A DNA stretch of 64,000 nucleotides from Hyphomicrobiales bacterium (GTDB lineage: Bacteria; Pseudomonadota; Alphaproteobacteria; Rhizobiales; Rhodobiaceae), in NCBI GenBank assembly GCA_002869065.1, contig PKTR01000002.1:992001-1056000 (forward strand). The letters are read 5' to 3'. Shown here piece after piece: positions 27,456-36,843 of this stretch. The notes beneath the pieces were generated by a model, which was not told where the DNA came from, made no database searches, and worked only from the letters and a program-made list of their open reading frames with translations. The stretch's first letter is position 1. Each line of letters opens with the position of its first letter. Made by a program: the position numbers and the translations under genes.

Positions 27456-30014
27456 ATGGGTTTGAGCACAGGCGTTCTGGTGATCGGCGGCGGCTTCGCC
27501 GGCCTTTGCGCTGCAATCGAGGCGCGGCTGGCTGGGGCTTCGGTCGTCCTGCTCGACGCCGCGCCGTTTCATATGCGGGGCGGCAATGCGCGCCATTCCC
27601 GCAACATCCGGCTTGCCCATGATGGCGAAACGCCGTGGCAGCGCACGCAGTATCCGGTCACCGAGTTTGCCGCCGATCTCATACGCGTCGGCGCGCCCGA
27701 TCCGGTGCTTTCGAAGCTTGTCGCGGATGAATCGACGGTGCTCGGAAGCTGGCTTGCCGCGCAGGGCGTGGCTTTCGAGCCATGGAGCGACGGCAATCTC
27801 CCGTGGTCGCCACGCACCGCGTTTTTCCGTGGCGGCGGGCAGGCGCTCGTCAACGTGCTCTATCGGCGGGCGGAACGGCTTGGGGTCGATATCCGCCATG
27901 GCTGGCGGGTTGAAGCGCTCGACCCCGCACTCCTTGTTGCCGAAAACGCCGGCCCCCTGCGGATTGCGGCAGTGACGGCGGAGGGAGCCGAGACCATCGA
28001 CACGGCAGCGCTGGTGCTCGCCTGCGGCGGCTACGGCGCCGACCGGTCGGCGCTGGCCGGCCATCTGGGGCCCGGCGCGCGCGGTTTCGCCAATCGCGGG
28101 ACACCGTTCCAGCGCGGCGAACCGCTGTTGTGGTTGCTCGCCAATGGGGCGGCGCCGGCTGGGCGGGCGGGCGACGGGCACCTCGTTGCGGTCGACGCGC
28201 GTGCACCGATGGATGATGCGGGGATCGTCAGCCGGATCGACGGCATGCATCTGGGGATCGTGGTCGATGTCCACGGGCGGCGGTTCTGCGACGAGGGCGC
28301 TGTCGTCGGGCAGACGCGTCATTCTCATCTTGGCCACATACTTGGCGAGCGGGAGGACCCGCGCGCCTGGCTGGTGCTCGGTGCCGAAGTGGCCAATACT
28401 TTGCCGGCAATGCTCTACCCGCCAATCACGGGGGAAAGCCCTGAAATACTGGCGGAACGCTGCGGTATCGATCCGGCAGGGCTCGCCGAAACCCTGGCGG
28501 AACTCGAGACTTACCTTGCCGGCGGTCCGGCGCCGGCAGTTCCGCGCAGCCGGTCCGCCGATGCGCCGCTGTCGCTGCAGGCGCCCTATGCCGCGATCCC
28601 GTTGCAGCCCGGCCTTGGCTTCACCCGTTTTGGGGTTGCCGTCGATGGCATGGCCCGCGTTCGTCTGACGGGAGGGGGTGTCGCGCCGGGTCTTTTCGCG
28701 TCGGGAGCGGCAATGTTCGGCGCTGTGTTGGGCGAGGGCTATCTTTCCGGCGGGGCGCTGACGATCGGCGGTGTCTTTGGCCGCATTGCCGGGCGTAATG
28801 CCGCCGCGCTGGCCGGGGACGCATTCGTTGGCTCCGGCGGGACTTTATGCCAACCGAGGCTGGCGTCCGGCGCCGTGCCGGACAACCCGCCCGCCGATCC
28901 GGTCGCCGAAGCGCGGCGCGCGCTGAACATCTGCAACACGTGCGGGTTCTGCACTGGCCTTTGCGACGTGTTCCCGGCCGCCGAGCTGCGCACCGCGCTG
29001 CGCGACGGAGACCTGCACCATCTGGCGCATCTGTGTCACGACTGCCGGTCCTGCCACGACGATTGCCAGTACGCACCGCCGCATGCCTTCGCGGTCAATC
29101 TCCCCGCTGCGTTGGCCGGGATGCGGCTCGAACAGTATCGCGGCGGGGTGCTGGCGCGCGGATCGGGGACCACCTGGCTTGCCGCGCTCTATGCGCTCTG
29201 CCTGTTTGGTGTTCCGCTCGCGGTCCTGCTGATGGTGCCATTGCAGACGGTGTTGTCCGCCCACACCGGACCGGGCGGTTTCTTTGCCGTCATTCCGCAC
29301 AGGGTGATGGCGGTCGGCGCCGGGCTCGCCTTTGGTCTTGCGGCTCTCGTTCTCGCCGTCCGCATCGGGCGGTTCTGGCGGAGCGGAGCCGGGCCTGATG
29401 CCCGCTATTCGTTGCGAAGCTGGGCGAAAGCGCTGGCGGATGTCCTGACGCTGCGCAATCTCGGTGGCGGCGGACCCGGCTGCGAAACCCGCGACGGTCC
29501 GACGGGACCTCTCCGTCGCATCGCTCATCACCTCACCGCCTACGGCTTCGGCCTGACCTTTCTCGCAACCCTTGCCGGTTCCGTGCAGCACTATCTGTTC
29601 GGCCAGATCGCGCCCTATCCGTTGCTCAGCCCGCCCGTCGTATTGGGTAATCTTGGCGGCGTTGCAATGCTCATCGGTCTCGCGGGACTCGAATGGTACC
29701 GGCTGCGTGCCGACCGGCGTCCGGCGGCGCGGCGCATGGAAGCCGCCGACCGGATTACGCGGGCAAGTCTCGCGGTGGTCGCGCTTAGCGGGCTCGTTCT
29801 TCTGGCATTCCGGGAGACGTCCGCGATGGGGCTTCTGCTGGCGCTCCACCTCGGCAGCGTGCTCGGGCTGGTCGTGACCCTTCCCTTCTCCAAACTCTCG
29901 CATGGGGCCTATCGTGCCGCCGCGCTTCTGCGCAATGCGGGCGAACGGGGGGCGATCGCACGAAGGATGCCGCTTCGGCCGGGGCCGGGGGCGGCTGGAA
30001 AAGACACGCGGTGA
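27456..30014 (+). CDS. TcuA-TcuB fusion (CobZ-like): FAD dehydrogenase, 2x[4Fe-4S], membrane cytochrome b-type domain
   Basis: This 852-residue fusion has three parts. Residues 1-~455 form a TcuA-type flavoprotein of the fumarate reductase/succinate dehydrogenase class (GGGFAGLCAA at about 11-20, GGNARHSRN, ACGGYGAD). Residues ~490-540 carry two four-cysteine sets (Cys493/496/499/503 and Cys527/530/533/537). From about 570 there are several membrane helices with histidines, as in TcuB. Separate TcuA and TcuB oxidise tricarballylate; a similar fusion in Rhodobacter, CobZ, makes precorrin-3B. No cobalamin gene or tcuC is nearby, so neither role is proven. Its stop lies at the edge of the downstream direct repeat. 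The ATG at 27456 has no strong ribosome site. Confidence 0.82.
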   Translation: MGLSTGVLVIGGGFAGLCAAIEARLAGASVVLLDAAPFHMRGGNARHSRNIRLAHDGETPWQRTQYPVTEFAADLIRVGAPDPVLSKLVADESTVLGSWLAAQGVAFEPWSDGNLPWSPRTAFFRGGGQALVNVLYRRAERLGVDIRHGWRVEALDPALLVAENAGPLRIAAVTAEGAETIDTAALVLACGGYGADRSALAGHLGPGARGFANRGTPFQRGEPLLWLLANGAAPAGRAGDGHLVAVDARAPMDDAGIVSRIDGMHLGIVVDVHGRRFCDEGAVVGQTRHSHLGHILGEREDPRAWLVLGAEVANTLPAMLYPPITGESPEILAERCGIDPAGLAETLAELETYLAGGPAPAVPRSRSADAPLSLQAPYAAIPLQPGLGFTRFGVAVDGMARVRLTGGGVAPGLFASGAAMFGAVLGEGYLSGGALTIGGVFGRIAGRNAAALAGDAFVGSGGTLCQPRLASGAVPDNPPADPVAEARRALNICNTCGFCTGLCDVFPAAELRTALRDGDLHHLAHLCHDCRSCHDDCQYAPPHAFAVNLPAALAGMRLEQYRGGVLARGSGTTWLAALYALCLFGVPLAVLLMVPLQTVLSAHTGPGGFFAVIPHRVMAVGAGLAFGLAALVLAVRIGRFWRSGAGPDARYSLRSWAKALADVLTLRNLGGGGPGCETRDGPTGPLRRIAHHLTAYGFGLTFLATLAGSVQHYLFGQIAPYPLLSPPVVLGNLGGVAMLIGLAGLEWYRLRADRRPAARRMEAADRITRASLAVVALSGLVLLAFRETSAMGLLLALHLGSVLGLVVTLPFSKLSHGAYRAAALLRNAGERGAIARRMPLRPGPGAAGKDTR

Positions 30015-30197
30015 CAGCGCAGATTGCGCGCCGCCGCGCGTGCGCGTAAGAACCGGATATGCGACGCGCGGGTTTCGACAAGCAGTTACGCAGGGTTTTC
30101 GCCTTTATCACGGTTCTCACCGTCCTCGTCGCTGCGGTGGCGATCGGCTCCATCTGGTATCTGACGGAAAACCACAGGGCGCTGGTCCAGGAGAACC
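30007..30197. repeat. torT/torS junction direct repeat, copy B
   Basis: This is the partner of 27100-27290. Here the torS side is the functional start (ATG at 30059), while the torT side (antisense, 30007-30075) is a remnant that still encodes a torT-like signal region on the minus strand. The TcuA-TcuB stop codon (30012-30014) falls within its first bases. Confidence 0.8.
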
Positions 30198-32875
30198 TTC
30201 CCGCGGCTGCCCTGGCGCGCGAGATCCAGGCCGACAGCGCCTATGTCGCCAGCCTTGGAACGTCCTTTACGGAGGTCGGCGATCCGGCGGATCTCGCTCT
30301 CCTCAAGAATGCCCTCTTGAACCGCGTCGAGGCGCTGGGACGTTCGGTCAACGACCTCGTCGCGCGGGCGCCGAAGCTGCAGCGCTCGACGCCGCTGGCG
30401 CTTTCAAAGGTCGAGGCGACCGTCATGAGCCAGTATGAGGCGGCGCTTGCCCGTCTCGAGACGCGTGAGGTGATCCGCCGGCGCCTGCGCGAAACCGTCA
30501 CGCGGCTCGGCGAGCTGGAAGACATCCTCACCCAGCAAACCGATACGGCGCGGGTTCAGATCACCGCCGCCATTGCCGATCTCTACGACCAGAATGGCGA
30601 CGACATCGCGCCGCGCCTCGATGATCTCGCCGATCTGAACTTCTTTACCTACGACCGGCTTTATGAACTGGGCCGGGCGATCGAAAGGCTGCGCGCGACG
30701 CTGCTCACGGCCGACACCCTGCAGACGCTGGATGCGCTGGCCGCCGCCCGGCGAACCGTCGTCGAGGAAATCGCCAATGCGCGCGGCCGTATCGAGTATC
30801 TGCCCTCGACCCGCGCCCGCAACCGGGTCACGATCCTGCTCGAAGGCATTTCCTCCGAGACCGATCCCGACGGTATCCTGACTGCACAGGCGGGGTATCT
30901 CGCGACATCGAAGACGCTCGGGCAAGCGCTCAAGCGCATGCAGGGGCAGACGCGGACGCTCGTGGCGTTTTCGGACAGCCTGTTCGACCGGATGCACGCC
31001 GAAGCCCTTGCCAGCCAGGCCTGGACCGAGCGGCTGGCGCGCTGGATCACGCTTGGTATGGCCGGCTTCCTGCTGGTCGCGATTGCCGCCGCCGGCCTTG
31101 CCTGGGCCAGTGTCAGCCGGCGCACGCTCGACCGTCTGGCCAACGTCAAGACCCATATCACCGCGCTGGCTCTCGGCGACTATGAACGGGCCATCCCGGA
31201 AACCGGCAGCGACGAGATCGGGCGGATGGAGCGTGCGCTGCATGTTCTGCGCTTGCGGGCGGCCGAGGCCAAGCGTCTGCGCGACGAGCTTGAGACCGCG
31301 GTCACCCAGCGAACCCGTGAAGTGGTGACGGAAATGCACGCGCATGACCGGGCGCGCGAGGAAGCCGAGGCCGCCAACCGCGCGAAGTCGGAATTCCTCG
31401 CCATGATGGGGCATGAAATCCGCACGCCGCTGAACGGTGTCGTCGGCATGCTGCGCCTGCTTGAGGCCGAAGCCTAAACGGACGAGCGGAAAAACCGCGC
31501 CACGATCGCCCGTCAGAGCGCGGAAAACCTGCTCGTCCTGTCGAATGACATCCTCGACTACGCGGCGACGCAGAGCCGTCGGCCGGTGCTGAGCCCGACC
31601 CATTTCGACGTGCGCGAACTGATGGCACAGCTGGCCGGCTATCTGCGTGCCAATGCCGCCGAAAAAGGCCTCGAGACGGCGATCGACATGGCGCCGGGCG
31701 TGCCGCCGGTGTTGCTCGGCGATGTCCAGAAGATCCGCCAGATCGTCGTCAATCTGTTGTCGAACGCCGTGAAATACACGCAGGCGGGCAGCGTTGCGAT
31801 CATTCTCGACCATGCGCCCGATCCCGCGAGCGGCGACCCGGTGATCAGTTTCACGATTGCCGATACCGGCATCGGCATTCCGCTGAACGACCACGCCCGC
31901 ATCTTCGATGCCTATGCGCGCGGTACGGGGCGGCCGGAAAACGCGATCGAGGGGCTCGGTCTCGGGCTCAGCATCAGCCGCCGACTGACCGAGGCGCTCG
32001 GCGGGTCGCTTTCGCTGGAAAGCGCGCCGGGCGAAGGCTCCCGGTTCACGCTCACCGTGCCGCTCAAGATCGGCGATCCCGAGCGGGTGTCCCATCAACG
32101 CGAGACCGCTGCGGTGGCATCCCTCGACAAGCGGGTTCTGGTGGTCGAGGACCAGGCGGTCAACCGCATGGTCGCGCGCGGTTATCTGGAGCGGCTCGGT
32201 TGTACGGCGGTCGAGGCGGAGACCGGAGCGGACGCGATCCGGCTTGCCCTCGACGGTGCGTTCGACCTCGTCCTGATGGATATCGATCTTCCCGACATGT
32301 CCGGCGGAGAGGCGGCGGGCCGGATCCGTGCCGAGCTCACTCATCCGCCGCGTATCGTCGCGCTGACGGCGCATCACATGGAGGATACTGCCGCGCGCCG
32401 GGCCGAACTCAACGTCGACCGCATCCTGCACAAGCCGCTATCGCCGCGCTCGCTTGCCGCGTTGCTCGGGACCGAGCCGGGTACTGCCTCTGAAAGCGAG
32501 CCGGGTGCCGATGCGATCCATGAGACGCTCGCAGCCGATGTCGCCGATATCGGCCGCGAAGAAACGGCGGCCATCGTCGACGCCTTTATCGAGGAGACGG
32601 AACGTGCGCTGGCGGCGATGCAGGCCGCATTCGCGTCGTCGGATCTGGACGGCATCGCGCGGCAGGCGCATCGGCTGAAGGGAGCTGCGTCGAATTTCGC
32701 CTTGTCGGACTTCTGCGCGGCGCTCGGCGAGATCGAAGCCGCGGCGCGCAATGGCAGCGATGTGTCCGGTGCTCTCGCCGGCATCGATGACAAGGCGGCC
32801 GCGGTCGTTGCCCGGCTGAGGGATGCTGCCCGTGGCCTGGATCTTCAGCTGTCGGAGAGTTCGGCGAGCATGTAG
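30059..32875 (+). pseudogene. torS: TorS hybrid sensor histidine kinase with an internal in-frame stop
   Basis: The 938-codon frame encodes an N-terminal helix (about 13-35), a long helical periplasmic sensor, and a second helix (about 325-347). A HAMP region, the H-box [12 protein letters not shown] (His452), HATPase motifs (NLLSNAVKYT, DTGIGI, GLGLGL), a receiver (Asp741 in LMDIDLPDMSG) and an Hpt domain (His871 in AHRLKGAASN) follow. Codon 473 is TAA (31475-31477), in the same frame on both sides, with the conserved ARQSAENLLVL continuing directly after it. As written the kinase is split between its phospho-acceptor and ATP-binding domains and should be inactive. A single base change (for example CAA to TAA) would explain it. 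A GTG at 31586 could start the second half. It converges on and overlaps torR by 31 bases. Confidence 0.88.
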
Positions 32876-33558
32876 CCCTCGCCGTGGATCGTGATGATCC
32901 ATTCCGGGCGCGAGGGATCGGGTTCGATCTTCTTGCGCAACCGGCCGACCAGAACGTCGATGGTCCGGTTGTCGGGCGCCCAGCGCTGGTTCTGGATCAT
33001 GTCGAGCAGCCGGTCGCGGCTCAGGATCACGCCGGGGTGGCCGGCGAATGCGTCGAGCAGCTCGAATTCGGCGCGGGTCAGGGCTTCGATGTCGCCGTCA
33101 TCGTTGACGAGGCGGCGGCGTGCCCGGTCGAGCTTCCAGCGTCCGAGCTGCACGGCCGGCGGTGCCGCGCTTTCGGTTTCCATCGCGCGCAAAGCCGCGA
33201 CCCGCGCGGCCAGGTTCTTGATGCGGGCGAAAAGCTCGCGCTTGTCGAACGGCTTCGTCACGTAGTCGTCGGCGCCGAGCTCGAGCCCGACAATGCGGTC
33301 GATCTGATCGGTCCGGCTGGTAAGAAGGATGATGCCGACATCGGAGCGGGCGCGCTGCTCGCGGGTGATGGTGAGCCCGTCCTTGCCTTCCAGATTGATG
33401 TCGACCAGCAGCACGTCGGCCGGATCGCGGGCGATGATCTCTTCCATCACCGTGGCGTCGGCGGCCTCGCTGACGCGGTACATCTGCTGCTTGAGCTGGG
33501 CGGCCAGGCGGCGGCGCGTGACGGGATCGTCTTCGATGATCACGATGTGATGGCTCAT
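32845..33558 (-). CDS. torR: OmpR-family response regulator TorR
   Basis: This 237-residue regulator has an N-terminal receiver (IIEDDPVT acidic pocket, LLVDINLEGKDG with the phosphorylated Asp, LTSRTDQID, TKPFDKREL). Its C-terminal winged helix-turn-helix contains LTRAEFELLDAF, RWAPDNRTIDVLVGRLRKKI and IHGEGYML. In the Tor system TorR activates torCAD when phosphorylated by TorS. It diverges from torA across a 141-base gap that contains short direct repeats suited to TorR binding, and it overlaps the torS 3' end by 31 bases. The ATG at 33556-33558 is the natural start. Confidence 0.92.
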   Translation of the reverse strand: MSHHIVIIEDDPVTRRRLAAQLKQQMYRVSEAADATVMEEIIARDPADVLLVDINLEGKDGLTITREQRARSDVGIILLTSRTDQIDRIVGLELGADDYVTKPFDKRELFARIKNLAARVAALRAMETESAAPPAVQLGRWKLDRARRRLVNDDGDIEALTRAEFELLDAFAGHPGVILSRDRLLDMIQNQRWAPDNRTIDVLVGRLRKKIEPDPSRPEWIITIHGEGYMLAELSDS

Positions 33559-33584
33559 CCCCCGACTTCTCCCGGCGCCGTTCC

Positions 33585-33606
33585 GTTTACATTCTTTTAC
33601 ATCTTC
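33585..33606. promoter_or_regulatory. Candidate TorR-binding direct repeats
   Basis: TTTACATTCT (33586-33595) is followed immediately by TTTACATCTT (33596-33605), a ten-base direct repeat, exactly one helical turn. A looser related TACACAT lies at about 33616-33623. They lie between divergent torR and torA. Enteric tor boxes are also ten-base direct repeats (consensus near CTGTTCATAT), but the sequence here differs. Confidence 0.5.
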
Positions 33607-33699
33607 CTACAGCGCGTACACATCCCCCGCAAGACCGGTTCACACGCCGGGCGTAGCGTCATGGCAATCGAATTTTCCGAAGGGGCAAGGAGAACTGCC

Positions 33700-36366
33700 A
33701 TGACATTCGCTCATACGACACGTCGCGGCTTTCTGATCGGTACCGGGGCGCTTGGCCTGTCGAGCCTGTGGAACACCACGGCGCTCGCGTCCATCGACCC
33801 GAACTCGTTCCAGGACCGCATCTTTCACGCCACCCATTTCGGCCCGTTCGAGGCCGTCGTGCGCGATGGCAAGATCGTCAACATCTCGCCGATGATCGAG
33901 CTCGATTCGCGCCCGACCGAGATGCTGTCATTGGGTATCCTCGACCGCACCAACGACAAGACGCGGGTCGACTATCCGATGGTGCGCAAGTCCTACCTCG
34001 AGGGCTGGCAGAGCGGCGACACCAAGCGCGAGCTGCGCGGCAAGGAAGAGTGGGTCCGTGTCGATTGGGACACCGCCCTCAGCCTGACGGCGAAAGCCAT
34101 CCTCGATACGATCGAGAAGCACGGAAACGAGGGCATCTTCAGCTCGTCCTATGGCGGCTGGGCGAATGCCGGCGTGTTCCGTCCGAACGTGATGCAGGGC
34201 CGGTTCTTCAACCTGATTGGCGGCTGCTCGGTCACTGCCGGCGACTGGTCGGCCGGTGCAAGCCAGGTCGCGCTGCCGCACATCATCGGCGACATGGAGG
34301 TCTACTCGGCCCAGACTGCATGGGAGGTCATCCGCGACCACACCGAGGTGTTCGTTCTCGTCGGCGCCGATCCGATCAAGAACAACCGCGTCGAATATCG
34401 CGTCGCCGACCACGGCATGTATGCCCATTGGGAAGAGATCCGCGATGCCGGCGTGAAGTTTGTCTCGATCAATCCGCAGCGTACAGCGACCGACGAGTTC
34501 CTCGATGCCGAGTGGGTGAAGATCGTTCCCAATACCGACGTCGCCCTGTTCCTGGCGATGGCCTATCACGTGCTCGATGCCGGTCTCGACGACAAGGACT
34601 ACATCGCCAAATACACGACGGGCGCCGACAAGTGGATCGCCTATGTGAAGGGCGAGACGGACGGCACGCCGAAGACCCCGGCCTGGGCGGCGGCGATGAC
34701 CGGCATGGACGAGGCCAAGATCAAGGAACTGGCCGAACTGTTCGCCAAGTCGAAGACCCAAATCGCCGGTGCCTGGTCGCTGCAGCGTGCCCATCACGGC
34801 GAGATGACCCACTGGGCCATCGTCAATTTCGCCGCGCTTACCGGTAAGATCGGTGTTCCGGGCGCAGGCGTCGGTTTCTCGTGGCATTACGGCAATGGCG
34901 GCATGCCGCAGGGCGGCAACGCGACGCCGGTCGGCCTCAGCCAGGGCAAGAACTTCGTCGACAAGATCGCGCCGGCAAGCCGCATCACCGAGATGCTGGA
35001 AAATCCGGGCGGCGAGTTCCGCTATAACGGCATCGCACGGGAGTATCCGGACGTCTACATGATCGTCAACGCCGGCAACAACTTCATGTCGCATCAGCAG
35101 GACACCAACCGGTTGATCAAGGCGCTCGCCAAGGTCGACGCGATCGTCAGCGTCGATGTGTGGTGGACGGCGGCGACGCGCTGGGCCGACATCGTCCTGC
35201 CGGCGTCCTCGACGCTCGAACGCAACGACATCACTTCAGGCGGTACGTATTCGAATGACCGCGTCTACGCGATGAAGCGGGTCGTCGAGCCGATGGGCGA
35301 GGCCAAGAGCGATTACGAGATCTTCGAGGCGCTGGCGGAAAAGATGGGGTTCTGGGCGAAGTTCACCGACTCGCTCGAATTCATGGACCACGTCAAGGCG
35401 GCCTATTCGAAGTCCGGCGCGGCGAAGGAGACGCCGTTCGAGGAGTTCTGGGAGAAGGGTTATGCCCGCATGCCGATGCCGGCCGCGGCCCGCAAATGGG
35501 TGCGCCACGGGGCGTTCTACGAGGACCCCGAAGCGAACCCGCTGCACACCGTCACCGGCAAGATCGAGATGTTCTGCAGTACCATCGCGGACATGAATAT
35601 CGAGGATTGCCCGGGCATGCCGGTGTGGCAGGAACCGGCCGAATTCCTCGGCAACGCCAAGGACGGCCAGCTCCACATGGTCAGCCCGCACCCGTGGTAC
35701 CGGCTGCACAGCCAGATGGACCAGTCGGCGAATCTGCGCGCCCTCTACAAGGTGCAGGGTCGCGAGCCGGTGCGGATCAACGCCGAAGATGCCGCTGCCC
35801 GCGGTATCGCCGACGGCGATCTGGTCGAGCTCTACAACGAACGCGGCACGGTGATTGCCGGTGCGGTCGTGTCCGACGAGATCATGCCGGGCGTGGTGTC
35901 GCTCTACGAGGGCTGCTGGCCGTCGCTCGACAGCAAGGGGCGGGACAATTCCGGCCTCGCCAACTTCCTGACCTCGGCGCGGCCGGCCTCCGGGCTGTCG
36001 AATGCCACGACGGCGAACACCGTGCTGGTCTCGATGCGCAAATGCGAGGATGCGGAAGGGCCGAACCTGGCCTACGACAAGCCCGCCATCGTCGAGATGG
36101 AGCTGGCCGCGATCGATGAAGAGGTGCTCGGGCTCGGCCGGGTCGAGGGGATCTTCGAGCACATCATGGCCGACATGACGCCGGAGGAAAAGCTCTTCTA
36201 CGAACGCTGCACGGTGTGTCATGCGCCGCGCGAGCCGAGCCACTACACCCAGCTGCAGTGGAAAGCCGTGCTGCCATCGATGTTCGAACGAGCCGGGCTG
36301 GACGATGCCGAACGGGCAACGGTCGAAACGTTCCTGATGGCCCGCGCCGCCGACGCGAAGAAGTAA
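33700..36366 (+). CDS. torA: TMAO/DMSO-type molybdoreductase TorA with fused C-terminal cytochrome c domain
   Basis: This 888-residue periplasmic molybdenum enzyme is predicted to reduce trimethylamine N-oxide or a related oxide. A twin-arginine signal (TTRRGFLIG, residues 7-15) directs folded export. The catalytic domain has the family stretches VRVDWDTAL, GGWANAGVF and GDWSAGASQ, where Ser184 is the likely molybdenum ligand, and many MGD-binding segments. Residues ~822-888 form an extra domain with a heme c site (CTVCH, Cys837/Cys840/His841) resembling the last heme domain of TorC/TorY. E. coli TorA (848 residues) lacks it. No torC or torD is in the window. The ATG at 33700 follows AAGGAG. 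The frame runs open far upstream, but that part has no similarity. Confidence 0.92.
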   Translation: MTFAHTTRRGFLIGTGALGLSSLWNTTALASIDPNSFQDRIFHATHFGPFEAVVRDGKIVNISPMIELDSRPTEMLSLGILDRTNDKTRVDYPMVRKSYLEGWQSGDTKRELRGKEEWVRVDWDTALSLTAKAILDTIEKHGNEGIFSSSYGGWANAGVFRPNVMQGRFFNLIGGCSVTAGDWSAGASQVALPHIIGDMEVYSAQTAWEVIRDHTEVFVLVGADPIKNNRVEYRVADHGMYAHWEEIRDAGVKFVSINPQRTATDEFLDAEWVKIVPNTDVALFLAMAYHVLDAGLDDKDYIAKYTTGADKWIAYVKGETDGTPKTPAWAAAMTGMDEAKIKELAELFAKSKTQIAGAWSLQRAHHGEMTHWAIVNFAALTGKIGVPGAGVGFSWHYGNGGMPQGGNATPVGLSQGKNFVDKIAPASRITEMLENPGGEFRYNGIAREYPDVYMIVNAGNNFMSHQQDTNRLIKALAKVDAIVSVDVWWTAATRWADIVLPASSTLERNDITSGGTYSNDRVYAMKRVVEPMGEAKSDYEIFEALAEKMGFWAKFTDSLEFMDHVKAAYSKSGAAKETPFEEFWEKGYARMPMPAAARKWVRHGAFYEDPEANPLHTVTGKIEMFCSTIADMNIEDCPGMPVWQEPAEFLGNAKDGQLHMVSPHPWYRLHSQMDQSANLRALYKVQGREPVRINAEDAAARGIADGDLVELYNERGTVIAGAVVSDEIMPGVVSLYEGCWPSLDSKGRDNSGLANFLTSARPASGLSNATTANTVLVSMRKCEDAEGPNLAYDKPAIVEMELAAIDEEVLGLGRVEGIFEHIMADMTPEEKLFYERCTVCHAPREPSHYTQLQWKAVLPSMFERAGLDDAERATVETFLMARAADAKK

Positions 36367-36376
36367 GCATCAAGGA

Positions 36377-36406
36377 AGGTGGCCGGTCCACGCCGGCCAC
36401 CTTTTT
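36377..36406 (+). terminator. Intrinsic terminator of torA
   Basis: AGGTGGCCGG (36377-36386) pairs with CCGGCCACCT (36393-36402) around TCCACG and is followed by TTTTT. It begins 11 bases after the torA stop. Confidence 0.9.
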
Positions 36407-36416
36407 CACGAAACGA

Positions 36417-36441
36417 GCCGGGCCTTTGTGCCCGGCTTTTT
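36417..36441 (+). terminator. Second intrinsic terminator after torA
   Basis: GCCGGGC pairs with GCCCGGC around CTTTGT and is followed by TTTTT. It forms a tandem terminator with the hairpin at 36377-36406. Confidence 0.8.
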
Positions 36442-36843
36442 GCTGCAAAATCCGGCTGATTGGATGCGGTGAAAGGGCGTGGCGACAATCACGAAGAATC
36501 TCTCAGTCGAATTGTGTCGCCGGTGGGCGCGGAGATGCGCGCTCCCGTATGCGTTGACTCAATTGCGCTTCGAGCCGTTCGACCCTTGATGGCTCTGTCG
36601 CGGAGCTCATGCAACCAGTGCCTTTTTCAGATACAACGCAGACATGATGGTATTTCGAATGGAAACTCCGCTCGTTGGGGTATTTCCCCCATAATTTCAA
36701 TGTCTTTATTGGTCGATCGAAATACGCTTGTCAGAATATCCGAAATTTTCAGAAAACTTCCGGCCTCCTTGTTGATAGAAATTTACAACCCGAATAGGGT
36801 CGATGGACACGTTTAGAATGTATTTTCTCCGGGGGATTTTCAG
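36442..36843. other. AT-rich leader and promoter region of the RTX gene
   Basis: This 402-base gap contains no plausible gene. From about 36630 it is much richer in A+T than its surroundings, like the RTX gene it precedes. TTGATA at 36772-36777 could be a -35 element with a poor TAGGGT 17 bases on, and TGGGG-TATTT-CCCC at 36676-36689 is a small hairpin. A strong CCGGGGGAT ribosome site precedes the ATG at 36844. Confidence 0.5.

Noticed and set aside
27456-30014. Calling the fusion cobZ outright
   Set aside because: The architecture matches, but there are no cobalamin genes nearby and the locus is respiratory, so a TcuA-TcuB-like dehydrogenase remains equally possible.
31586-32875. A separate histidine kinase gene starting at GTG 31586
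   Set aside because: It is in the same frame as the upstream half and conserved HisKA residues lie between the stop and this GTG, so it is the 3' part of one broken gene.
32884-33699. A 272-residue extension upstream of torA
   Set aside because: It is antisense to torR, and a Tat signal with a strong ribosome site begins at 33700.
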